From assembly GCA_037903475.1 (NCBI GenBank), contig JBAJFG010000611.1, positions 4,337,092 to 4,401,091 on the forward strand: 64,000 nt of DNA. The letters run 5' to 3'. Position 1 is the first letter of the stretch; each line of letters opens with the position of its first letter. The notes under the pieces are model-generated. The model did not search any database and was not told the origin of the DNA. It worked only from the letters and a program-made list of their open reading frames with translations. Positions 23,969-33,260 of this stretch are shown here, piece by piece. The position numbers were made by a program, and so were the translations under genes. The stretch comes from Ancylostoma caninum. Taxonomy: Eukaryota > Nematoda > Chromadorea > Rhabditida > Ancylostomatidae.

Positions 23969-24183
23969 GACCTTGTGTAGTATTTATTACAGCTCTTTTT
24001 GGCCAAGATTGTTAATGATTTTATCCCTCCAAATGGCCTACGTTTCGGCAATCTCGCCTTCGTCAGAGCCTAAAGTATTCTACAGTACAACTGGCCTATC
24101 CTCCCAAACGCCTCACAAAACTGATTCAATCAGAGGGTAACAATCTTGGCCAAAAACAGCTGTAATAAATACTACAAAAGGTC
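23969..24183. repeat. Foldback repeat with hammerhead-like core
   Basis: Left arm 23969-24015 (GACCTTGTGTAGTATT... GGCCAAGATTGTTA) and right arm 24138-24183 are near-perfect reverse complements, about 46 bp each, separated by about 120 bp. The spacer holds, on the minus strand, a CTGACGA-stem-GAAA motif at 24042-24066. Size and structure suit a small non-autonomous element. Confidence 0.8.
24042..24066 (-). ncRNA. Hammerhead-ribozyme-like core
   Basis: On the minus strand: CTGACGA, then AGGC-loop-GCC able to form stem II, then GAAAC. This is the conserved order of a hammerhead core (CUGANGA, stem II, GAAA). One extra A sits between the core and the stem. I could not pair convincing stems I and III by eye, so activity is unproven. 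Related motifs occur at 46986-47011 and 55944-55968. Confidence 0.35.
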
Positions 24184-24683
24184 AGAGAAGATTGTTTAGA
24201 GCATTTATACTTGTAAATTATGCGAAAACTGCCTGCTTATTGGGCTGATCTTTTCATCCTGTTCTTATACTTCATATATTAGATAGTATGCGAGAGTTAA
24301 GCAATGATTCCCTCCAAAGTTTCTTCACTTCTCTTATTCACTTGTTTAACGATATATTCCGGAATGAATCGGCCAATTTCGCATTCCGAAATGACATTTG
24401 TTTAATCCGCAACCGACCATTTCTTCTTGATTTGTTATACGTCTTTCTAGTTTACTGCAGATCTTAGTGTGCTTTCAAAACCTTTTTGAATAATTACTTT
24501 TATGGACTTGTGAAATTTTCCGAGTGCTTTTCGTTATTTTATGGTTCAGTAGAACATCAAGAAAGATTACAATGTGTTCATCCGGACATAGAGCCTTTTT
24601 CTTCTTCTTGGTGCCTTTTTGTAGCGAAATTCGGACGAATAGCATTTACTCCAGCCAAAAATTACGCCAAACGAGTAAAATAC

Positions 24684-25420
24684 TTTTTTGCGAGATTTGT
24701 TGCTGAAGACGCAGCCTGCGGAGCTGAGCGCTGCTGTCAAATCCGGCATTTCCTTTTCGTAAAGTAGTGCAATGAACGAAAAGTCGATGGCACTTTGAAG
24801 CGAAGTTTGGATTACGCATTGACGCTCGGCTGCTATCAACGAAGTGGCTTGAGTTTTGCTGGCGATTCGATTTTCTGCACGGAGATGGGCTTGGACGTAA
24901 TCCAGACGATGTCTCAGTATGTGTGATGAGAGCAGGAAAAACTCACTCGACGGAGGTATCCACGCTGCTGTGGAGAAAGATCCTGAGAGTGGAGTTATTT
25001 CTGGATTTGATGGTGATTGTTAGCTACTGTTTAGGAAAAAAAAACTGTCATCTCCCTTGGCTTCCGCATTATAAAGAGAAAATGAGCTGAGTCAGGGCCT
25101 AAGATTATAGTAAAGCAACACGTAGGGGGGCGATTTAATGAGACTATCCCAAGAAATTTGGCCAATTCCTTCTCGGCCTTTAGTCGCTGCTGATGCGCTG
25201 GTAATCCTGAAGCAATAGGCTGCTGAAAGGTAGGCTGCTCCACTGTTAAGGATTTACTAGACTGCTTTCCTCTTTGCAAAGGAGAACTATTCCTTCCAAT
25301 TTCAGTAAATGCTCGAAAATGAACCGCTTGTAAACTCTCTGGAGCAGGTTTTTCCTGCTTTGAATACGTCGGAGCCAGACGTGCGGCGGCCCATTTCGCT
25401 CCTTAGACTTTTAAATTCAA
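24684..25420 (-). CDS. Two-exon part of a Gln-rich protein gene
   Basis: On the minus strand a frame is open from about 25420 to 25031 and encodes a Gln/Ser/Pro-rich stretch (PTFQQPIASGLPAHQQRLKA) leading into charged helix (EKELAKFLG). A second open block runs from about 24982 or 25000 (acceptors CTCTCAG or AAATCCAG) to a donor AAAAAA/GTATTT at 24684; it encodes HRLDYVQAHLRAENRIASKT and EKEMPDLTAALSSAGC. The exact donor of the first block is not fixed, so the junction is uncertain. The look is of a coiled or helical regulatory protein; no family assigned. Confidence 0.42.
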
Positions 25421-25557
25421 ATCGGGTGCTTATAGAATGCTATAAAAAGAGGGCTTCATCAAGGAACTCAATAGAAGATCGCGTTAAAACCTCGTTTAGC
25501 TCGGCCACCAAACATAAACACCTTCCCGTGCTGCATCTGCTCTCATTTATTCTCTAA
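25309..25557 (+). CDS. Candidate small ORF, antisense to the preceding gene
   Basis: ATG at 25309 follows TTCCAATTTCAGTAA, where the CAG would be a good spliced-leader acceptor. The 82-residue frame ends at TAA 25555-25557 and reads like protein (EPLVNSLEQVFPALNTSEPD, later ECYKKRASSRNSIEDRV). The first 110 nt overlap the minus-strand frame at 25309-25420, so one of the two is likely a shadow there. Downstream of 25420 only the plus strand is open. Confidence 0.33.
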   Translation: MLENEPLVNSLEQVFPALNTSEPDVRRPISLLRLLNSNRVLIECYKKRASSRNSIEDRVKTSFSSATKHKHLPVLHLLSFIL

Positions 25558-26102
25558 TGTCAGACAGGATGACACTTGTTTCTTTTTGTACGTATCACTA
25601 ATACTACTACTGCTATTGTTTCTTTTATTGTTATTAACGGCACCAGTAATGTACTACATCCACGGTAGTACGATCTAATCACTGGATTGCGATGCACTAT
25701 CCCTGCATTTCATTAAATATTTCCCACATTTATTATGCGCGTGGATTGTGTAATAAGCTGTTTTTTTAAATGTTTCACATTCCTTTGGCTTATAACTCTT
25801 CCTCGTTTCTCACTATTCCTTGAAAGCGAGCAACGAACTGTAAGGGCAGGCAGCAGTACCTAATAACGTGAGTAACTCGTGAACTAAAACGACTATCAAC
25901 GTTCCTCCTTTTTTCTTTGCTACTTACTTGCACAATTTCCTCATTTTTACTCGTTTCTTTTTTTCTTTTGGATTGCCGTGACAACTCCCTGGGTATGATG
26001 TTTTTTAAAAGGTCAGTTTTAATCGTGCAACTCACATTTTTTTGAATGGCACCAATGGAACATGAATACATGCGCAGATTTTGAACTGGGAACATTAATA
26101 AA
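25558..26102. other. No gene established
   Basis: Minus-strand frame 25790-26203 (137 residues) is open and Lys/Arg rich but overlaps a plus-strand candidate and has no splice support. Confidence 0.3.
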
Positions 26103-26363
26103 ATGGAGTCAAGAATCCAATCAATTAAAATAGAATATATTACTTTAGAAGCTTTATTTCCCAAACTTCTCAACACGGTTAACTCAACATGCAGGGAAGT
26201 CATGTCAAATTACGTGGGAGTCTCGAAAATAGACCTTAGGCCAAGTGCAGTTCAAAATTCACTCAAGCTATTTTTTAAACAAGGATCGGATCATCCAAGA
26301 AAAGAATTGAATATTTCACGAGAAAAAGCTGCAGCCCTGCTCCTCCTTCCTCCTCAGCTTTAA
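26103..26363 (+). CDS. Candidate ORF, 86 residues
   Basis: ATG at 26103 to TAA. The translation is mixed and protein-like (LEALFPKLLNTVNSTCREVM, SREKAAALLLLPPQL). No splice acceptor or homologous motif was seen, and the minus strand is open over part of the same region. Function unknown. Confidence 0.22.
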   Translation: MESRIQSIKIEYITLEALFPKLLNTVNSTCREVMSNYVGVSKIDLRPSAVQNSLKLFFKQGSDHPRKELNISREKAAALLLLPPQL

Positions 26364-27626
26364 CGCCTTCCAACTTTTGAATGCCGGAATTTTCGAATCA
26401 CTCGAAATCGAATAGTCAAAATTGAATACGTCTAACAGTATATTCGCTCTTAGTTGTATTCAGAACCGGGTAGGAAACTGCGTTTTAGCTGCTGAGTTCA
26501 TCATCTCTACACCATAGTCAGTTTCTTCGACCTTCAATCTCTGTCTCATACCACATTGGATCAGTTCTGTAGTCTACCCTTGTTTTATTCATGAAATCAC
26601 AACGACAATTCGGATTTTTCTGTTTGATGACTCAACAACAATAAGTTGACGAATTTTTTTTCGGATAACTCGTCAATAACAACGCTTCCTTGAAAAACAA
26701 TCAATGTTGACATTCAATGCGGTGCAGATCCCCCCCCCCTCCTCCTCTTTCCCTGTACCCTTATCATTGCCATCCCCGAAATGGCAATTTTCTCGTTTTT
26801 TCGTGTTTCTTTTTCCAAGGAAGAGGAAAGAGATACGGAGAAACACACTTTGTACACATAGCTGGCAATGATATAATAGGCGCTGTGGTGCGAAACGAAT
26901 GTTGAAGTAAAAAGGACTGCAGAGAGTCCGGAACACTCAGTTTCTTTTTCCTAGATAGAGGGCAAAGCTCAGTTCCCAACTTATCTTTGTCCTTTTCTTA
27001 TGCGGGTTTTTTGCAAACGAGTCAACATTTGCATACGGAGGCATATTATTGCAAAAACTAATGAAACGACGAAATGACGTCGAATTTAGAGTGGAATTTA
27101 GAGTTTTATGCTTTAGCTCATTTTATCAATGCTGCTTTATTTGTTGGTGACAACGCAGTGCCTATTCACGCTTCACTTAGTCGCTCAAGTTGTAGAAGAA
27201 TACGAAGGTCTTCCAAGTTCAAACATTGAGGAAGGCCAAGCAAATTGAGTCATGCGATCTAATCCTGAACCGGAAATGCCTTGCTATACGAGAGACCCGA
27301 AGAATATTATGAAGTGCCCGTTGGGGAATCGAAGTGGGGAAGTGAAATAGTGTATTAACATTGGAACTATAAAGGGTTCCGTCTCAGAACGTGATATTTT
27401 TTTAGTTATTGCATTATAGAGCGCAGAAAAGAAGCGAGTTTGGGTGAGAGGGTCAGGGAAGGAAGGCGAAAGATATCTTCCCTATCCTTTTGTATGGAAG
27501 TTTTTTCCTCGGAAAGGATTACTACTTGTTTTCAATTTGTTTCTGGTGCTCCACTTTCTTCGATATTTTATTAGCCCATCATTGTTTTTGGTATCGTCGA
27601 TTTCACCTTTGAAACATGTGAAGTAA
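26364..27626. other. No gene established
   Basis: A short C tract at 26730-26739 and AT-rich sequence. Frames at 26673-26979 on both strands are mutually antisense and unsupported. Confidence 0.35.
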
Positions 27627-27845
27627 GTGCGATGTTGCATCAGAAGCGCCGCCTCGCCATAACTCTTTTCACTGTGACTCTTCTGAAATGAGAATCACGC
27701 AGTCAAAATTAGCATTGTCCGATTCACCAAGTGCGCTATTCATGGATAAAAATCTCGGTCTTGCAGTCTTTGCAATTTCAGTGGTGTCACAGCAGGCTGG
27801 CGTTAATGACAACCTGTCCGTCGAGTTCCGCTTAATTGTATTCGC
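27627..27845 (+). repeat. Dispersed repeat, left member of inverted pair
   Basis: Contains GCGATGTTGCATCAGAAGCG near 27627, then TTTCAGTGGTGTCA and AGCAGGCTGGCGTT, then CCGTCGAGTTCCGC near its right end. The same blocks occur in the same order on the minus strand at 30410-30275. Spacing between the blocks differs (about 145 against 60 nt), so one copy has an indel. Probably a MITE-like dispersed repeat; not coding. Confidence 0.65.
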
Positions 27846-28073
27846 AGGCACCACCACCTAAGCACAATCCCTGGAATCTTCGAAATCCTTTATAGTTTTA
27901 CATTACAAGGAAGATGCTGAATTGACATAATCTTTTCTCTAGATTTTCACTTCACAAGCTTCAACTAACAAACTCCTAATCTTAGAATTAAGCACCATTT
28001 TTATTAAAATTTATAATGCGAGATAAAGGCCAGACTTTTCATGAGTAAATTTCTGAAACTATAGGGCAATCCA

Positions 28074-28929
28074 TTAGGTTGTCGGAAACGTTTCCGCCAC
28101 TTAGTTTAATATCTTGTATGTTATCTTAAGATTGATATGAAACTTTTTATCCTGTGTGTACATAATGGTCAATAGTCTACTTATATCTTGCCTTCGCATT
28201 TCTTTACGGATATGGCTGGAAAAATTGTCCTTGACTCCAAGCAAATTCGACTGCTTCTGCTTTACGAATTCAGAAAACATATTAAAACAAGCGAAGCAGC
28301 GAAGATTATATGTGATGCAATGGGCGCTTCGACTGTCTCTTACGATACGGCAAAAGTTTGGTTCCGCATGTTTAAAAACGGCATCTTCGACTTCGGTGAC
28401 ACACGAAGGTCTGGTAGGCCGAACGAAGTGGATGAGGAGCGTCTTCTGGAGCTGGTTGAAGAGGATCGGCTGCGTGACACCCGTGAGCTGGCAGAGGAAC
28501 TCCAGTGCCATCACGACACTATGGCTGCCCATCTGCTTCTCTTCGGAAAGACATGGAAGTTTGGCGCATGGATACCTCATGATCAAATTCCACTGTTACT
28601 GAACTCTACTGGGGGTGGCATGTCCTGCCCCACCCATTGTACTCATCAGACCTAGCGCCAACAGATTGCCATCTGTTCCTGTCGCTATTCGATCAAATGC
28701 AAGGGAAAAAATTCGACAGTATGGACCAACTCAAAAAGTGACTCACAGAGTTTTATGGCTCAAAACCACAAGATTTCTATATAAGCGGGATCAGAAAATT
28801 ATCTGATAAATGGCAATATGTTGTCGAATATGATGGTGCATAAAATTGTTAATTGTTGATTGCATCGAGGAAGAAAAATAAATTTAAATGAAAAATAAAA
28901 AATGGCGGGAGGCGTTTCCGACAACCTAA
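28074..28929 (+). mobile_element. Bandit-like mariner with internal deletion
   Basis: Terminal inverted repeats TTAGGTTGTCGGAAACG at 28074 and CGTTTCCGACAACCTAA ending at 28929 bound an 856-bp element; an intact mariner is about 1.3 kb. The right TIR is followed by TA; the left flank reads CA, so the TA duplication is not clean. Its transposase relic is listed separately. The terminal sequence and N-terminal protein resemble the bandit mariner reported from the hookworm Ancylostoma caninum; that identification is from memory, not a search. Confidence 0.88.
28212..28842 (+). pseudogene. Mariner transposase, catalytic middle deleted
   Basis: ATG at 28212 opens a frame with the mariner paired-type DNA-binding N-terminus: SEAAKIICDAMG, then KVWFRMFKNG and DTRRSGRPNEVDEERLLELV (the linker GRP motif). 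After GAWIPHD the sequence jumps directly to the C-terminal WHVLPHPLYSSDLAPTD in another frame, so the region with the first two catalytic Asp residues (GDEKW and HDNARPH in relatives) is gone while the third Asp of DD34D is kept. A TGA follows QLKK, then the typical end DKWQYVVEYDGA. It cannot encode an active enzyme but retains both TIRs and the DNA-binding part. Confidence 0.85.
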
Positions 28930-30274
28930 TACTTTATAAATCCGATTTTCATGAAATATCCGCGTTTCATAATTTCAACTCTAAAAATCACAATTTGGTA
29001 TAAAAATTTCATTTTCAGGAGATTTTCATTCTTTGTGATCCCATTGATTCCCGGAGGCTGTACATTTTTTTCAGCTCTCCTTATTTCTTCGAAATTTATG
29101 ATGTTTCTAAGTTTATGAAGTTTTAATAATTTGAAACTTAAATTCAAAAACTCACTGTTTCAAAAGAGGAAGAAAGCTATTTTTTGTGGACTATTCGTAC
29201 TTTCTTATCTCAAATGTGTTTCACAGGACAAATAATAGAACTTTTCGAGTGTCAGTCTTAGTGTAAGCAATGAATCGAGGTATGTAGCAGTTTGGAGAAG
29301 CGATTACTTCCACTACAGTTGACACGTCCTTATTCGTTTCTATATTTTTCTTCAAATTTTGCTCACAAATCGCCTCCAATTACTTGCACCCGTATATTCT
29401 CCAGATCCTTCCTGACCCCTTAGAGAGGGCTCGCATGTGCGGCTCCCATGGCAGCGGAGTACAACCTGTGGGGTCGTACCGCATTATCGAGTGCGGAAAT
29501 GATCCTATGAGATGTAATACTAAGTTGTACAATGTGTACGTGATGCTCTGTGGATCCACCTCTGGCGACTAGGTAGTAAAATCAAAAAAAAAATTGTGGG
29601 AGCGGATAAGGACGTGTTAGGGGCCATGACAGCACTTGCTTTTTCCACCACAAATCCTTCAGCTCACATCCCACTTAAGCGCCTTTACCGACGGCGGAAG
29701 TACAGGAGTACTATAATTTGTCCTGTGAAACAGTGATTTTTATTTAAAATCACAAAATACGAATAATTCACAAGAATCGAAACTTCTTCCTCTTATGAAA
29801 CAGCGAATTTTTTGATCTACACTGCAGATTATGAACGCTTCATAAAACTTGAAAAAACCATGAATATTTCGTAGGAACATGTGGAATGAAAATGAACAAC
29901 TCCCGGAAATTAACTGGGATAACAAGCAGTAGAAATGTTCTCAAAATGAATTTTTTATATTTTGCACGCGGATACTTCATCAAAATCGGATTGGATTTAT
30001 AAAGTGGATCACTCTATAGTCTTAGAAATTTACTTATAGAAAAGTTGGCTTTAATCTCGTACTAGTAATACCAGTGAAAATGGTTTCAATAAAAATTGTG
30101 TTAAATTTGAATTTTAGGAGTGTGATATTTGAAATTTGTGAGATGTAAATCTGAAGAGAAGATCATTTCAGTACAACATCTTCCTTGTAATTATAAGCCC
30201 TTTATCTTCCTAAACTTCCTGTTTTTGGGGAGATTTCTGGGACTGTGTTGAGTCAATGCTACCTCATGATGCGA
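28930..30274. other. No gene established
   Basis: AT-rich. Open frames at 29384-29572 (plus) and 28926-29147 (minus) are unsupported. Confidence 0.35.
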
Positions 30275-30410
30275 AACTCGACGGGCAATTTGTCACCAAC
30301 GCCAGCCTGCTATGACGTCACTGAAGCAAAAACAAAAAAAAAAAGATCGAGGTTTTCTGATTTCAAATAGTGCATGTCTCGAATGCGCTTCTGATGCGAC
30401 ATCGCCTTTA
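30275..30410 (-). repeat. Dispersed repeat, right member of inverted pair
   Basis: Reverse complement carries GCGATGTCGCATCAGAAGCG, CTTCAGTGACGTCA, AGCAGGCTGGCGTT and CCGTCGAGTTTCGC, matching 27627-27845. Together the two copies bracket the mariner relic at 28074-28929 in inverted orientation. Confidence 0.62.
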
Positions 30411-32155
30411 TCTCGCGGATTTTAATTAAGCGGCACCGACACCGACAGGCAACACCTTACAGTCAGTAAGAAACTGTAACAATCAATAAGTAGTGTGAGG
30501 TCTTTTCGCAGAAGTATGTCTGTTTAGTGGTAACGTTTTCTCTTCTTTGACAATTACAGTACAAAAAAGCGAGAAATTCAAGCAAATCAAGCAAGAGATG
30601 TGACAGAAATTCCACGAAAAAAAAATGTGTGCCTCCTACTAGGCTGTAAACTATGAATGCGCGTTTTTACCCAGAACAAAGTTGATTCTCAAAGGGATAG
30701 CACGAGACTTCCGTCCAGAAGTACGTACAATCAGTTAATCCGCCTTATCTCTCACGCGAGGATGCCCTCATGAAAGAAATCGCTGCGCGGTTAGTCAAAA
30801 TAAAAGTTGACTCAAACCTCAACTTCGCTTTCACTTCTTTTCCTTCGTTAGGAACGCCTCGTTTGGCAGAAGTAGGTGGTTATCTGTTCGTGGCTAGTCT
30901 GGGCTACATGGCAGATGGGACAGGGCTCTCCATTTTCCTAGCTCGGATTTTTGCTGATAGCTTTTCGCACATAGGGACCTGGCTGCAGAATTTTTTGAGG
31001 TTGTTTCGACAAGATCACAGAGACTTTCTATATTGTGAGGATTGAACTGTGAGGATAGGTGCAAGTATCTGTCACAGCCATCGGTCCTGAGTTCAGCATC
31101 CCAAACTAGACTTATCCTCTCATGCTTCTTTTATAAGCTCATTTTCTGTACGGGGTGGCTGCAAACTCCGTGTTTTCAAAAATATGCGTTCTCAGACAAA
31201 ATTTCTAAACCGATAGAACGTGAACACTTCAATTAACATTATATAAATGAGTTGCTCAAGATGTCTGTCCACAATGGCCACCATATGAGCTTCAAACGAA
31301 CGATCGCAGAAATGGCGATGCGCGGCAAGTTATCCTAACCTAATTTGTCCACATCTCTGTAGGACCAATAAGCCTGAAAAGGGGAGTTTGTTAATTTGTA
31401 ACTTTCCCAAGAATAAGCCCTGAACCGATCGGTAGAGCTGGTCACGATCGAGACTGTTCAGAGGCTTTTCACCCTCTGTTAAAAAGAACCCAGGCACATG
31501 GTCGTCCATGAACATCAGTGTCGATTTTCTTCATGTGCAGGAATCAAATTGTAATGAAGTTATTTTGCCATTAGTGGACCATAATTTTGCCCATTCCACT
31601 TGGCATAGATCAACGTCAGATAAATATTAATTTCAAACAACGCACCAATACTTTTCAGCCTATCCTGTACACGAGTAGTATGGTGGAACTAGGTTATTTA
31701 TCTTCGCTATAAGACACTGCGGTTTTTTTTTGTTCTCTGAAAACATCTTTCTCCCATAAGGTACCCATTTCGTGTTGAAGAAGTTACTATCTAGAGCATG
31801 GTATACAGGGATTTGAGTGGTCATGGATCTTTTCCGAAATTCCACGATTCTAACCGGTCGTTTTTTGCAATTTTTTTTTGGAAATTAGAGACTAGAGATT
31901 GCTGACCAGTTGGTGCACTGATGGACGCGTTATGAATAGCTCGCAAGCGATTCAAACATTTGAGCGTTGACGTTCAATAAAACGTTGATTAAGACGGAAA
32001 TGCAGCTCGCATTCACAGTCTTACACGCTGGTAAATAAATGGCTGCAACTTCACCCATTAGTATCCTATCTGCCTCAAACTATCCGTTCCCAAAATGCAG
32101 TTTTGCATGGGCATACTACAAACCACAAATCTGTATTTACTATAGAATTTTTCAG
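30411..32155. other. No gene established
   Basis: A plus-strand frame at 30770-31045 (91 residues, start MKEIAARLVKIKV) is open and its first part resembles 21336-21380, but no consistent splice sites were found. Remaining sequence is AT-rich. Confidence 0.3.
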
Positions 32156-32390
32156 TACAATCAAAGGGCTGGGTTCATTCATAAGTTCTGTACTCATCGG
32201 CAACTTCGCCGGGGAAGTCGGTGACTTGGCGACAATAACCACTCTTTTAAGCAGTACTACTACTGATAACTTAACGCCATCTTTGAGAGAGGTCCAAGGT
32301 TCACTCTCCGTAAATGGAGGCAGCTTCGATTGGGAAAATTTTAGAATTGCTGTTTCATCTGTGGTGGAAATCATTGGTTTTATTAAGAAG
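32156..32390 (+). CDS. Internal exon of an unidentified gene
   Basis: The acceptor GAATTTTTCAG ends at 32155 and the donor AAGAAG/GTGGTT follows 32390, giving a 235-nt exon open throughout. The product segment is Thr/Ser/Gly rich with a Val/Ile-rich end (ISSVLIGNFAGEVGDL, then FRIAVSSVVEIIGFIKK). One base completes an upstream codon; it ends on a codon boundary. The minus strand is also open, but only the plus strand has matching splice sites. Neighbouring exons not found; family unknown. Confidence 0.4.
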
Positions 32391-32868
32391 GTGGTTTTTC
32401 AGGGAGGCAAGCAGGATTTGTTCCAATTCTACCACATCTGCATAGGTTCCAGCCAGACCTCCATAGAAACTTCTTGTTACGATTCCCAGTGCACTCATTG
32501 AATTGTCACACATCTGCGAAAGACTTCACTAGCCGTGACCAGGTGATGACCCTAGTCACGGGCTCATTTCCGAGCCCTGTTAGGATCAACTTCCAGGCGA
32601 TACGAGCCGGTAGGGATCAGCGGTGAATATATGTTTCATGACCGATAGTGGTTGTAATGATTTTATGTAATTCTGAAATATTATATCATTGGTAATTGAA
32701 GACCACCTAAACTCTACATGGTATTGTTTCCTAAGCCGTTTCTCGGCAATTTGTTAAGGAAAAGCCAGTAATTTGGCACAGGATTGATTCACAGCGTAGA
32801 AATATTGCAATGGTGACTCTCGTCTGGTGCACGATTGGAATGTTATCTGAAAACTTTCGGGAAAATAG
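32391..32868. other. Spacer with a structured segment
   Basis: At 32530-32610 two small inverted pairs sit side by side (GTGAC...GTCAC and GGGCTC...GAGCCC), in a locally GC-rich stretch. Nothing else recognised. Confidence 0.4.
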
Positions 32869-33260
32869 GTTCGGAAGGACCGCATCAGGGGACCGGAAGG
32901 ACCACAGCAGAATGCAGGAAAGAATGAGCGTTATCATACCCTTCTTAAATATAGAGCTCAGTTTTGTTGCGATTAACGAAAATTCAGTGTCTTCAGGCTT
33001 GAGATAAGAAATTTGCTTCATGGGTACATTGGACTGCTGGACCACTGACCCTCATCGGGATTGTCATATTTGCGTTTGGGTACCACCGCATGGTGGTCCT
33101 ATCAGAGTGAACCGGTTAGCAGCGCATTTCTGCCGATCTGGAGCGTACACCCCCGAAGCCATTCGGAAGGACCGCAGCAGCTATTCGGAAGAACCGCAGC
33201 AGGGATCTGAAAGAACAGCAGGTCACCTGCTGTTCCTCCGGTTTTCTGCTGCGGTCCTTC
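32869..33260. repeat. Clustered CGGAAGGACCGCAGCAG repeats with hairpin
   Basis: The 17-base unit CGGAAGGACCGCAGCAG or close variants occurs at about 32871, 32892, 33165 and 33187, and inverted as CTGCTGCGGTCCTTC near 33238-33253. The copies from 33164 to 33260 form a palindrome centred on CAGGTCACCTG at about 33217-33227, giving a long imperfect hairpin. Purine-rich and GC-rich against AT-rich flanks; a hairpin MITE or expanded short repeat. Confidence 0.75.

Noticed and set aside
25790..26203. 137-residue minus-strand frame
   Set aside because: Lys/Arg/Ser-rich, overlaps a better plus-strand candidate and lacks splice signals.
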